A DNA stretch of 64,000 bases from Vibrio tarriae (lineage in GTDB: Bacteria; Pseudomonadota; Gammaproteobacteria; Enterobacterales; Vibrionaceae): assembly GCF_002216685.1 (NCBI RefSeq), contig NZ_CP022352.1:868001-932000 (forward strand), written 5' to 3'. The translations under genes were made by a program, and so were the position numbers. The notes under the pieces were generated by a model that was not told the origin of the DNA, searched no databases, and saw nothing but the letters and a program-made list of their open reading frames with translations. Positions 26,479-35,263 of this stretch are shown here, piece after piece (position 1 is the stretch's first letter; each line of letters begins with the position of its first letter).

Positions 26479-27912
26479 ATGACATTGCGATCTCAAGATC
26501 CCCGAATTGCTATCATAGGGGGCGGTATTGCTGGTGCGACGGCGGCCGTCCATTTGGGTGAGCTGGGACTCAATGTTGTCCTGATGGAAAAAAGTGCTGG
26601 TTTAGTCAGTGGGCCACCGATTTGTCATCTGCATGCCGGGGGCAATCTCTATCGAGAAATTCCCGAGCAGCAGTGTATCGACCTATTGGAGCAGTCAATT
26701 GAAACGGTACGCCTTTATCCACACACTTTAAATGTTCGCCCAACCTTAATTGCTATCCCGCAATCCGATCTGGGTCAACCCGAAGAAATTCTGCCGCGCT
26801 TAGTGACCATTCAAAACGCGTATCGTAAGTTGGTGGAGCAAGATGCGGCCAATCAAGTGCTCGGCGCGGTCGATAATTACTATCGCTTGTATCAGCGTGA
26901 AGAGTTAGAGCGTTTGGCGCAGCAGCAACAAGCCAATCCACCGCAAAGCGATGATGAGTGGGTGATTCCGTTTGCTCAGCATGCCGATCTTACACAGCTC
27001 AAATATCCTGTCGTGTTGGTTCAAGAATACGGTTGGAGTGTGTTTCGCTTAGCGGCCAGTGTCGATCTGACTCTCGAAGCCTTACCCAATTGCCAAGTGA
27101 TGTTGCGCACTGAACTGGTGGATGCCACGTTTCAAGACCACCAGTGGCGATTGACTTATCTTGATGCGCAAGGGGAGCGCCATACTCAAACTGTGGATTA
27201 TCTGGTCAATGCTTGTGGCTTTGAGACAGGACGGGTGGACGATATGGCTCGCCACCACAGACAACGTTTGGTGGAGTTTAAAGCGGCGTATGTCACTCAC
27301 TGGCCTGCATGTCATCAGTGGTGGCCAGAAGTGATTTTCCATGGCCCACGTGGTAGCGAAGATGGCATGGCGCAGCTTACCCCTTATGCCGATGGCACGT
27401 TCCAACTGCATGGCATGACGGAATCCATCACCTTGTTTGCGGATGGTTTGGTCGCCTCGACTCCGACATCCGCGCAGCCACAGCTGCCTTTGTATCTGCA
27501 ACACAAGATTGAGCGTGGCTGGCCGATGTCGGCACAAAAAGATCGCACTGTGCGTGCGATACAGCATATGAGCCGCTTTGTGCCCAGTTTTGATAATGCG
27601 GAGTTTGCGGGCACACCGCTATTTGGTGCGCAGCAGATCCCCGGTGACGATGTGACACTGCGTGCGGCGGACGTCAGTTTTGAAGCCAATCAGTACGCGA
27701 GACTCGAAGTGGTCAAAGGTTCATCGGCGCTGAGAGCCGCTCGCCAATTGGTTGCGGTTTGGCAACTCAAGCCAGATGCTGGTGAGTTATCGATTGAGGC
27801 TGAGCATCCATGCAGTATGGCCTTCACTGCGCAGCAGGTGGAGCAGCAGGCGATACGCTTATGCCACGCGCGTGGTTATCCCGCCGCGTTAGCCAAGGTG
27901 TATGGGCTTTAA
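26479..27912 (+). CDS. FAD-dependent oxidoreductase (DAO-like)
   Basis: A 477-residue flavoprotein. The N-terminal dinucleotide-binding fold is IAIIGGGIAGATAAVHLGELGLNVVLMEKS, and a second FAD contact is at YLVNACGFETG (about residue 245). HLHAGGNLYREIPEQQC near residue 50 is distinctive. No signal peptide. It is not a clean match to DadA, MnmC or ThiO, and the substrate is unknown. It is convergent with the pxp operon, which suggests but does not prove a link with amino acid or 5-oxoproline metabolism. The start is ATG 26479, with a TAGGTA site upstream. Confidence 0.8.
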   Translation: MTLRSQDPRIAIIGGGIAGATAAVHLGELGLNVVLMEKSAGLVSGPPICHLHAGGNLYREIPEQQCIDLLEQSIETVRLYPHTLNVRPTLIAIPQSDLGQPEEILPRLVTIQNAYRKLVEQDAANQVLGAVDNYYRLYQREELERLAQQQQANPPQSDDEWVIPFAQHADLTQLKYPVVLVQEYGWSVFRLAASVDLTLEALPNCQVMLRTELVDATFQDHQWRLTYLDAQGERHTQTVDYLVNACGFETGRVDDMARHHRQRLVEFKAAYVTHWPACHQWWPEVIFHGPRGSEDGMAQLTPYADGTFQLHGMTESITLFADGLVASTPTSAQPQLPLYLQHKIERGWPMSAQKDRTVRAIQHMSRFVPSFDNAEFAGTPLFGAQQIPGDDVTLRAADVSFEANQYARLEVVKGSSALRAARQLVAVWQLKPDAGELSIEAEHPCSMAFTAQQVEQQAIRLCHARGYPAALAKVYGL

Positions 27913-27948
27913 AGTCTCAATAACGGAAGTTTCAAAAAACGGAAAGGA

Positions 27949-28878
27949 TCAGTAACCGAAAAATCGTGCCCACTGACACCATACCGCTTGAAGCCCAGCG
28001 AGATCGCCAGCGACAAACTGTACTGAATGTCCCGGCTTGGCTTGCGCTAAACGGGGCAGATCGATTCTCGCCACACAACCTAGCTTGGGATACCCGCCAA
28101 TCGTCTGCCGATCATTGAGCAAAATGATTGGCTGACCATTCGGCGGAACTTGAATCGCCCCCAAGGCAATCCCCTCAGAGAGAATGGCTTGATCCGGTGG
28201 CGATATGGTTTCACCTTGCAAGCAATAGCCCATGCGATCGCTGTTTGGGGTCACGATAAACTCGCTGCGGTAGAAGCTTTCCATCGCGGATGGTGAAAAC
28301 GCTTGATATTGGTAACTCTCAATCACGCGCAGTCGCAGAGGTAAGTTGTAATCAGGTCGAAAACGAAACGTCATCTGCACCGGTTTCTGGGCAATCTGCT
28401 GCGCGGAAAATGCTAAGTCATCACCCGTTTGCAGCGCCAGCCCTTGCGACGTCAGTCCCCCTAAGCCTTGCCGAACATGGGTAGATACAGAGCCCAGTTG
28501 TGGGGAGACCGTAAACCCTCCTTGAACCGCAAGATAGGCGCGTAGCCCGTTGCGTGGTAAACCAAAGCGCAGCGTTTGTCCTTGCTTGGCATAAAATCGG
28601 CTCCAACTGGCGATGGGGTGACCGTCTAGCGTGGCATTGAGATCGCCACCGGCAATCGCCAATTGCGCGTCGCTGCGTAAAAGAAATTCCGCTGGACCGA
28701 GCGTGATTTCTAAGGTGGCGCAATTGACGGGATTGACGAGTAAATGGTTAGCCCAACTGTAGGCGTATTCATCGATAGGGCCGGAAGGGGTGATCCCGAA
28801 ATGACTGAACCCATAGCGACCCAAGTCGTGAAGTAGCGTGAGAGGCCCCGCTTTGAGCACGTGCAGCTTACCTAGCAT
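27949..28878 (-). CDS. pxpC: 5-oxoprolinase subunit C
   Basis: The third component of the ATP-dependent 5-oxoprolinase PxpABC, which opens pyroglutamate to glutamate. 309 residues of the cyclophilin-like / allophanate hydrolase subunit 2 (AHS2) family. Seen: LTLLHDLGRYGFSHFGITPSGPIDEYAYSWANHLLVN near the N-terminus, LRAYLAVQGGF, LRVIESYQYQAF, SDRMGYCLQGE and the conserved end QPIILLNDRQTIGGYPKLGCV. Full family length. Last gene of pxpA-pxpB-pxpC, separated from pxpB by 70 bp, the only sizeable gap in the operon. Confidence 0.93.
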   Translation of the reverse strand: MLGKLHVLKAGPLTLLHDLGRYGFSHFGITPSGPIDEYAYSWANHLLVNPVNCATLEITLGPAEFLLRSDAQLAIAGGDLNATLDGHPIASWSRFYAKQGQTLRFGLPRNGLRAYLAVQGGFTVSPQLGSVSTHVRQGLGGLTSQGLALQTGDDLAFSAQQIAQKPVQMTFRFRPDYNLPLRLRVIESYQYQAFSPSAMESFYRSEFIVTPNSDRMGYCLQGETISPPDQAILSEGIALGAIQVPPNGQPIILLNDRQTIGGYPKLGCVARIDLPRLAQAKPGHSVQFVAGDLAGLQAVWCQWARFFGY

Positions 28879-28948
28879 GTTCCTTCCTTATGGAAAATAT
28901 TCCCTGCTTATTCCTCTGTTACCTGAGGCAGCTCCGGTGTTGGCCATC

Positions 28949-29659
28949 TTAAGCTCTGTGGATTGAGTGCGGCTCAATCACACCGCCCAACTGAATAAAC
29001 TCATCACGTCGAATCGAGCGAAATCGTACTTGAGTGCCAATCTGCCACGGTGACATCGGTTCTTGTTGCGGGTCAAACAAGGTTTGCGGACAGTTACCGA
29101 TAATGTTCCAGCCGCCCGGAGAGGCGTTGGGATAAATGGCCGTTTGTTGCTCGGCAATCCCTACGCTGCCTTTGGGGAGCATTAGGCGCGGGGTAGCACG
29201 TCTGGGGCGGCGCAGCGGCTCGGCGACTTGAGTCATAAAGGCAAATCCGGGAGCAAAGCCAATCGCCGCCACCGTGTAAGTCACAGAGGTATGCAACTGA
29301 ATCACTTCTGCTAATGCAAGCCCTTGTTCCTGATAGCGAATGAGGTCAAGTCCCACATCAGGATGGTAGTACACGGGGAGCTCAATGAGATTGGCGTTCG
29401 CGTGGTTGGCCTGTCGCGGTTGATTAAGCAGTAAAGTCAACTGCGCCACCAACTCCTTTTGTGTTAAACGGTAGGGTAAATAATCAATCAGCAAGGTGGT
29501 GTAAGAAGGAGTGACGTTCATCAGTCCATAGGCCAAACTCTGCATGATGTCATGCGCACATTGGCCAATATGCATCGCTAAGGTTGCATCAGCCGGATGC
29601 AGAAAGCGCACCAGTATGCTGCCTTCTGCAATCGGCTCAATTTCAAACGGGATGGACAT
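28949..29659 (-). CDS. pxpB: 5-oxoprolinase subunit B
   Basis: A 236-residue AHS1 family (KipI-like) protein that with PxpC forms the kinase part of 5-oxoprolinase. Motifs: PSYTTLLIDY, ELPVYYHPDVGLDL, YTVAAIGFAPGFAFMTQVAEPLRRPRRATPRLMLPKGSVGIAEQQTAIYP, and SPGGWNIIGNCPQTLFDPQ. The conserved GFAPGFAFM and GG.GWNIIG blocks are complete. Starts three bases after the pxpA stop, so it is cotranscribed and probably coupled. Confidence 0.94.
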   Translation of the reverse strand: MSIPFEIEPIAEGSILVRFLHPADATLAMHIGQCAHDIMQSLAYGLMNVTPSYTTLLIDYLPYRLTQKELVAQLTLLLNQPRQANHANANLIELPVYYHPDVGLDLIRYQEQGLALAEVIQLHTSVTYTVAAIGFAPGFAFMTQVAEPLRRPRRATPRLMLPKGSVGIAEQQTAIYPNASPGGWNIIGNCPQTLFDPQQEPMSPWQIGTQVRFRSIRRDEFIQLGGVIEPHSIHRA

Positions 29660-29662
29660 GGC

Positions 29663-30403
29663 CTACTCATCCAACGCAGCACGAATTCTGGCGATGAGCG
29701 ACACGGCGTTTGGGTTATCGCCGTGCACACATAAAGTATCCGCTTCAATCGGGATGACGAACCCATCAGAACTGGTGACTTTGCCGTAACGGGCGATTTG
29801 TCGCACTTGGTTGAGAATGGCTTCTTCGCTACTGAGTACCGCATTGGGTTGTGAACGCGGTGTCAGCTTGCCATTGGCGAGATAGGTACGGTCGGCAAAA
29901 GCTTCAAACAGCAGGGGTACATCAAAACGGTCCGCAATATCGAGATAGTCTTGATTGTTGGCAGAAGCGAGCACCATCAAAGGCAGGTTAAAACAGGAAA
30001 CGGCATCGACCATCGCACGAAAGATGCTCGGGTCGCTCATCATGTCGTTATACAGCGCGCCATGAGGCTTCACATAGCTCAATTGGCCATTTTTACTTTC
30101 ACACAGCGCCTTCAGTGCGCCGACTTGGTAAAGAATGATTTCACTCACTTCTTGCTCATTCATCGCCAACGAGCGGCGCCCAAATCCTTGCAAATCTGGG
30201 TAGCTAGGATGGGCACCTATCATCACTTCATGCTCAAGCGCTAAATCTATCGTACGGCTCATAACATGAGGATCGGACGCGTGAAAGCCACAAGCGATAT
30301 TGGCCATATCAATCCAAGGCATCACTTCTTCATCGGCCCCCATAGTCCAGACGCCGAAGCTTTCGCCCATATCGCAATTGAGTTGGATTGTCCGTTTGCT
30401 CAC
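29663..30403 (-). CDS. pxpA: 5-oxoprolinase subunit A
   Basis: A 246-residue LamB/YcsF family protein, the hydrolytic component of PxpABC. It begins IQLNCDMGESFGVWTMGADEEVMPWIDMANIACGFHASDP, the most conserved stretch of the family, with further motifs IGAHPSYPDLQGFGRRS, VKPHGALYNDM, EAFADRTYLANGKLTPRSQPNAVL and the nucleotide-like end LCVHGDNPNA. Start codon GTG at 30403, preceded by AAGGATG. First gene of the operon; pyroglutamate forms spontaneously from glutamine, so this operon serves damage repair and nitrogen recovery. Confidence 0.95.
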   Translation of the reverse strand: MSKRTIQLNCDMGESFGVWTMGADEEVMPWIDMANIACGFHASDPHVMSRTIDLALEHEVMIGAHPSYPDLQGFGRRSLAMNEQEVSEIILYQVGALKALCESKNGQLSYVKPHGALYNDMMSDPSIFRAMVDAVSCFNLPLMVLASANNQDYLDIADRFDVPLLFEAFADRTYLANGKLTPRSQPNAVLSSEEAILNQVRQIARYGKVTSSDGFVIPIEADTLCVHGDNPNAVSLIARIRAALDE

Positions 30404-30729
30404 TGATGTACATCCTTCTGTAAACTCTGCCCGCTAAAGTAGCGAAAAAGAGTGATTTCGTCAGCCGAATTCGCTTTCTCATTGAGAAATTTGCGTGTTT
30501 ACAGAGCATCCCACATCATCAGGAATCTCATCGGTTGCTTTTGTATTAACCATGAAAAGCGGAAATAGCTAAAAATGAAACGTCGTTTCTAAGAACTTAA
30601 GTGTGGATCTCAGATTTAACATGATGTCTTCAGGTATAGTGCAACCTATTTTTAAAATCCAGAGGCATCAATGCTTTGGCGATCGCTGAAAAGCCGTTAC
30701 AATCGCCGAAAACATGAAGGAGGCTAGGT
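30404..30729. other. Divergent promoter region of pxpA and galE
   Basis: 326 bp with no coding sequence. A 13 bp perfect dyad GAAACGTCGTTTC lies at 30577-30589. AAGGAGG precedes the galE ATG. No recognised operator. Confidence 0.35.
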
Positions 30730-31746
30730 ATGAAAGTATTGGTTACAGGTGGCATGGGTTACATTGGCAGTCACACCTGTATTCAGATGATCCAAGCGGG
30801 AATGACCCCAGTGATCCTCGATAATTTGTACAACAGTAAAGCAACGGTCCTTGATCGTATTGAAAAAGTGATTGGCATTCGCCCTCAGTTTGTTCAAGGT
30901 GACATCCGTGATAAAGCTTTGCTGGTTGATCTCATGCAGCAGCATAACATTGAGGCGGTTGTGCATTTTGCGGGCCTCAAAGCGGTGGGTGAGTCCGTAC
31001 AAAAACCGCTCGAATATTATGATAACAACGTGAATGGCACCTTAGTTTTGGTGGCGGCGATGCGTGAAGCGGGCGTGAAATCGCTGGTGTTCAGCTCATC
31101 TGCAACGGTATATGGCGATCCTGCGTCTGTGCCGATCACCGAATCTTTCCCAACCAGCGCGACCAACCCATACGGGCGCAGCAAGTTGATGGTGGAAGAG
31201 TGCTTGACCGATTTCCAAAAAGCTAACCCAGACTGGAGTATTACGCTACTGCGCTACTTTAACCCGGTTGGCTCTCATCCCTCTGGCGAGTTGGGTGAAG
31301 ATCCACAAGGCATCCCTAATAACTTGATGCCGTTTGTGTCTCAGGTTGCGGTAGGGCGCCGCGAGTATCTTTCCGTGTTTGGTAGCGATTATCCGACCAA
31401 AGATGGCACAGGGGTGCGTGACTACATCCATGTGATGGATCTGGCGGACGGTCATATTGCCGCGCTGCAAAAAGTCGGCACTCGTGCGGGTCTGCATATC
31501 TACAACCTAGGCACAGGGAATGGCTACAGCGTGCTTGAAATGGTGAAAGCGTTTGAAGCGGCTTCGGGTTGCGCTGTTCCTTATAAACTGGTGGAACGTC
31601 GTCCGGGGGATATCGCGGAGTGCTGGGCTGACCCGACAAAAGCTGCGCAAGATCTCGGCTGGAGAGCAACCCGCACCTTAGATGAAATGACGCAAGATAC
31701 TTGGCGCTGGCAGTCGAATAATCCGCAAGGCTACCCAGAAGCTTAA
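30730..31746 (+). CDS. galE: UDP-glucose 4-epimerase
   Basis: Interconverts UDP-glucose and UDP-galactose; an extended short-chain dehydrogenase with tightly bound NAD. 338 residues, the usual size. NAD motif VTGGMGYIGSHTCIQMIQAG, VHFAGLKAVGES, the catalytic Ser in FSSSATVYGDP and Tyr-x3-Lys in NPYGRSKLMVE, RYFNPVGSHPSGELGEDPQGIPNNLMP, and RDYIHVMDLADGH. A near-ideal AAGGAGG lies 8 bases upstream. Ends in a strong terminator. It stands apart from the gal operon genes, so here it probably supplies galactosyl units for cell-surface polysaccharide. Confidence 0.96.
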   Translation: MKVLVTGGMGYIGSHTCIQMIQAGMTPVILDNLYNSKATVLDRIEKVIGIRPQFVQGDIRDKALLVDLMQQHNIEAVVHFAGLKAVGESVQKPLEYYDNNVNGTLVLVAAMREAGVKSLVFSSSATVYGDPASVPITESFPTSATNPYGRSKLMVEECLTDFQKANPDWSITLLRYFNPVGSHPSGELGEDPQGIPNNLMPFVSQVAVGRREYLSVFGSDYPTKDGTGVRDYIHVMDLADGHIAALQKVGTRAGLHIYNLGTGNGYSVLEMVKAFEAASGCAVPYKLVERRPGDIAECWADPTKAAQDLGWRATRTLDEMTQDTWRWQSNNPQGYPEA

Positions 31747-31775
31747 ACAGTCATTAGTGACTGTTGCTATTGAAT

Positions 31776-31808
31776 ACAAACGCCCATCAATCATGATGGG
31801 CGTTTGCT
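31776..31808 (+). terminator. Terminator after galE
   Basis: A 12 bp stem AAACGCCCATCA / TGATGGGCGTTT with a 4-base loop. The left arm's A-rich base also allows function for the opposing chemoreceptor gene. Confidence 0.85.
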
Positions 31809-31836
31809 TATGCGCATCGCTGAGTTGAAACCTAAA

Positions 31837-33258
31837 TTAGGTGCGGTAGCGCGCGAGGATCTCTCCTAAATTGCGTGTCGCTTGAGTAATTTCACTGACA
31901 CCTTGCGATGTCTGCTCTGCAACACGGCGCAGCGTGTTGGACTGGCTGCGAATATCACTTAGTTCGGATGAAATATCGCTGGCAACCGAGCTCTGTTCGC
32001 TGGCTGAAGTGGAAATTTGCACACTGAGATCATTGATAAGCTGCGCCGAATGCGCGATGGCTTGTACATCGTTACCTACTTCACTGACCAATTGGCTGCT
32101 GGTGTGTGCTTGGCTCACCGTCTGCTCGGTAAGTTTGGCGATGTTTTGGCTTTCCACCTGTAGCTTTTCAATCATGGCTTGAATTTCCACTGTGGCCGAT
32201 TGAGTGCGACTGGCCAAAGTGCGGACTTCATCGGCAACCACCGCAAAACCTCGACCTTGTTCACCGGCGCGAGCTGCTTCAATGGCGGCATTGAGTGCCA
32301 AAAGATTGGTTTGCTCTGAAATGGCATTGATGGTGGTGATCACCGCATTAATCTGCGTTGCATTGGTGTTGAGGGTTTCGACTGAGGATGACGCTTGGGC
32401 GATGTAACGTGAGAGCTGTTCAATATCTTGAATCGCTTTTCTTACTCGCTGCTGGCTGCGTTCAACCTGCTTGGTGTCTTGTTCCGTTTGTTCGGTGGCA
32501 CGCTGTGAGGTCGTCGAAACTTCGGCTGCTGAAGCCGTCATCTCTTCCATCGCGGTGGCCACCGAATCGAGCGAACTGTATTGATTCTGAATCTGTACTT
32601 CCGATTCTTTCACTTCGTGAGCAAAAGTCATTGCGGTGTCACGTAGTGTGGCGCTGTTTTGTTTTACGGCCACAATCAGTTCTGCAAGTGTATCCATGGC
32701 TTTATCGAGCGCACAACCAATCGTACCGAACTCATCACGTCCGGGATGGAAACCGAGTCGTGACGTAAGATCGCCTTCAGCGATTTTTTGGGTGGTGGTG
32801 TAAAGCACTCACAAGGCACCACCAATAAAGGTCGCGACCCAGTAAGTGAAAATGGCAAAAGGAATGGCCCACAAATAGGTGAGTAAAAAGCTGCGCAGGG
32901 CTTGCTCGCGAGCCGGCTGCTCATACTGTTTCATTGATTCCGTATAGGCATAGGCCTGACCGTTTGCGCTGGTGGCACTGGCTGTGACGACACCTTGTGA
33001 ATAGATCGTGTCGCTTACGCGATTTTGCACTTTCAGTACGGAAAGTTGGCTAGGGTCGGGATGGTTGAGTAGCCCTTGTAATTTGTATTCCACTGCCAAT
33101 TGAGACTGCTGCTCAATGCTGGCAAGAGTGTGCCAATAGCGCATACCTGCAATTGTGGTGATTGCGCTTAAAAACAGTAAAAAGATCACCCACATTTTGT
33201 CGTTAATCGACATGCGAATGAACACTCGGTCAATCGTCCTGAATTGAATTTCTCTCAT
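31837..33258 (-). pseudogene. Methyl-accepting chemotaxis protein interrupted by an in-frame UGA
   Basis: A chemoreceptor of about 474 codons read in one frame from ATG 33258, with a single stop (TGA, plus-strand 32809-32811) after codon 149. Before the stop: TM1 (MWVIFLLFLSAITTIAGM), a short periplasmic segment of about 70 residues, and TM2 (FLLTYLWAIPFAIFTYWVATF). After it: HAMP ([17 protein letters not shown]), methylation helices, and the intact signalling tip [40 protein letters not shown] (Trp) would restore it by one change. The downstream part has its own GTG at 32808, immediately after the stop, but no ribosome binding site is evident. It lacks a C-terminal CheR-docking pentapeptide. 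Confidence 0.88.
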
Positions 33259-33405
33259 GATGGCTCCTGCATAGCAAAAATAGCTGGCACAAGTTAATCA
33301 TATTCAAGTGACAAAAGTGAGATTCATGTTCAATAAAAATGAAAGAATAAGAGAGGGTTATTTCAATAATGAGATTTGCATCAAGAAGTCGAGTTGCATA
33401 AAAAT

Positions 33406-33431
33406 AGGGCGAATAGAAGCCTATTCGCCCT
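33406..33431. terminator. Terminator-like hairpin between the chemoreceptor and tyrP
   Basis: An 11 bp stem AGGGCGAATAG / CTATTCGCCCT. On the minus strand it is followed by ATTTTTAT, so it fits as the tyrP terminator. Confidence 0.8.
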
Positions 33432-33485
33432 TAAAATCTGCTTTTATCTTTAAACGCTACCTAAGTCATAAGGGGAGCGTTAGGG

Positions 33486-34688
33486 TTAACCGAGAGCGGG
33501 GAGTATGCCTAACGTAATCAATAGCTGTGCGCCGATGATGAGCAGCCCGACCAAACCTGTCACAAGCAGGGCCCCCTTGCCCCCTGTAACTTGATAGTGT
33601 TGCTCGGTGGCTTGTTGGCGCACTTTGATCACCATCACCAGAGGTAAAAAGATGGCCAGAATGGCGAGCGCAATCGCGGCATAGCCCAGCGCCATAATGA
33701 AGCCTTGCGGGTAGAACAGTGCAAAAATCAGTGGTGGTAAGAAAGTGACGACAGACGCTAATGGGCGGTTCATTTTACCTTGTTGGTTACGTAGAGAATC
33801 CCCCATAAATTCAAACAAACCTAGACTAACACCCAAAAACGAGGTGAGTAGAGCAAGGTCAGCGAAAACACCGATGATGTTGCCAAGATTCGATTGGTGC
33901 ACCGTGGTCGAGAGTACACCGATGAGCGCCGTGAGCCCCATATTGTCGAGTAGGGCAGATTGACTTACTACCCCAAGAGTGACCAACTGCCAGAAAATGT
34001 AAATCACTAGCGGAATCGCAGAGCCGATCAAAATCGCTTTGCGCAGCGCAGGGGTATCACCATCCAAGTAATTCACAATCGCAGGAATACTGCCGTGGAA
34101 ACCAAAGGAAGTAAAAATGACGGGAATGGCCGCGACAATCAAGCCCTGCTGAATCGGCATACTCAGTAAGTAAGACTGCGAAACGTTGGGCGCCAGGAAA
34201 AACAGTACCGCTACCATAGCGATCATCTTTCCGGCAAATAATACGCGATTGACGCGATCCACTGTGCCTGTTCCAACGGTGACGACCAAAGCGACAATCA
34301 AGGTAAACAGCAAAGTACCGCTCGAACTTTCAACGTTCACGCCGGTGAAATCGGTAATTCGTTGGGTAAATTGTGCGCCGCCGCCAGCAATGTAGGCCGC
34401 ACACAGCGAGTAAAACAAAAATAACATAGCGAACGTCGCTACCCATTTACCTTTATCGCCTAAAATCTGTTTGGCGAGAGTATGCAAAGTTGCCTCTTTA
34501 TCCGCGTACTGGTGGATTTCTACCATCAGCAATGCAGTAAATGCCATCAGCATCCACAAGCCGAGCATAATCATCAATGAGGTTGAGAAGCCAATACCGG
34601 CGGAAGCTAGAGGCAGAGCTAGCATTCCTGCACCAATCGTGGTGCCCGCGATAATCAAAGTACTGCCTAAAAGCTTTGATTGCGTCAT
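33486..34688 (-). CDS. tyrP: Tyrosine-specific / aromatic amino acid permease
   Basis: A 400-residue inner-membrane symporter of the HAAAP family with 11 helices. N-terminus LGSTLIIAGTTIGAGMLALPLASAGIGF is the family's substrate-site signature. VIFTSFGFHGSIPAIVNYLDGD is the second conserved block, and FLGVSLGLFEFMGDSL the third. It resembles TyrP most closely; Mtr or TnaB would carry similar motifs. A TyrR-like box lies 150 bp upstream of the start, which supports the tyrosine assignment. Monocistronic. Confidence 0.9.
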   Translation of the reverse strand: MTQSKLLGSTLIIAGTTIGAGMLALPLASAGIGFSTSLMIMLGLWMLMAFTALLMVEIHQYADKEATLHTLAKQILGDKGKWVATFAMLFLFYSLCAAYIAGGGAQFTQRITDFTGVNVESSSGTLLFTLIVALVVTVGTGTVDRVNRVLFAGKMIAMVAVLFFLAPNVSQSYLLSMPIQQGLIVAAIPVIFTSFGFHGSIPAIVNYLDGDTPALRKAILIGSAIPLVIYIFWQLVTLGVVSQSALLDNMGLTALIGVLSTTVHQSNLGNIIGVFADLALLTSFLGVSLGLFEFMGDSLRNQQGKMNRPLASVVTFLPPLIFALFYPQGFIMALGYAAIALAILAIFLPLVMVIKVRQQATEQHYQVTGGKGALLVTGLVGLLIIGAQLLITLGILPALG

Positions 34689-34837
34689 ATGTAAACTCTT
34701 TTATACGTTATTAGATGTTGCGCTTAGTGGTTTGTGCGAAATTTGACCGATTAATAATCTCATTTCGCTAATTTTTGGCTATTCTGTAGAAGCTTTCGAT
34801 TTGCGTCAATTTGTTTGTAAAAGTTTAAATCCGAAAC

Positions 34838-34855
34838 TGTAATTAATAATTTACA
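34838..34855 (-). promoter_or_regulatory. TyrR box-like operator upstream of tyrP
   Basis: TGTAAT-N6-TTTACA differs from the TyrR consensus TGTAAA-N6-TTTACA at one base. A weaker half box, TGTAAA, begins 22 bp away at 34816. A strong plus a weak box in tandem is the arrangement known at E. coli tyrP. Confidence 0.55.
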
Positions 34856-34873
34856 CTTTGTGTGACTGAGGTT

Positions 34874-34966
34874 TTTACCACAAAGAAACCTTGGTACTTA
34901 CTACAAGCTGTGGTAAACCTTATTGGCGTTTCTGGAAGCGGTTACGATGAACATCTCACCAGAAAC
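34874..34966. repeat. Two consecutive long-spaced inverted repeats
   Basis: TTTACCACA at 34874-34882 pairs with TGTGGTAAA at 34909-34917. GTTTCTGG at 34928-34935 pairs with CCAGAAAC at 34959-34966. They lie upstream of the 39-residue ORF and may fold in its leader. Confidence 0.5.
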
Positions 34967-34967
34967 C

Positions 34968-35014
34968 GTTATCCCCATTCAACGTGAAGCTGAACCTTCA
35001 AGTCGAAAGGGTAT
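34968..35014. repeat. Short degenerate ERIC-like end
   Basis: Ends in CTTCAAGTCGAAAGGGTATA, matching the terminal arm of the ERIC-like repeats elsewhere in this window. The other arm (ATCCCCATTCAACGTGAAGC) is poorly preserved and the centre is missing. Confidence 0.4.
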
Positions 35015-35051
35015 AAAAGGATGAAATAAGTATGAATTAAGGAGGTCAACA

Positions 35052-35171
35052 ATGAGTGACCACAATCACAATGATGAATGTCTAGAGCTGCTTGATGCGA
35101 TGGAGATTGGTTTTACGCTCAGCGATTACCAAGCCAAAGAACACGCTGAATCTGACGTTTCACCAGCATAA
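35052..35171 (+). CDS. 39-residue acidic protein of unknown function
   Basis: A short ORF with a near-perfect ribosome binding site: AAGGAGG at 35039-35045, seven bases before ATG 35052. The product begins MSDHNHNDECLELLDAMEIG and ends in VSPA. It is acidic, His/Asn-rich at the N-terminus, with one Cys and no membrane helix. I do not recognise the family. It lies 92 bp before rhlE on the same strand and may be a leader peptide or an independent small protein. The strong Shine-Dalgarno sequence and codon composition are the only evidence. Confidence 0.65.
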   Translation: MSDHNHNDECLELLDAMEIGFTLSDYQAKEHAESDVSPA

Positions 35172-35263
35172 ATTCCCCCCCACGCTTTTCGCGACGTTTA
35201 GAGAAAGCCAAACGCCGTTCACTTTGATACAATCCGCGCCCCAAAAGCTATTAGGTACGCGAC

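Noticed and set aside
33308..33517. A 69-residue frame between the chemoreceptor and tyrP
   Set aside because: It spans a terminator hairpin and has an unlikely composition with no domain.
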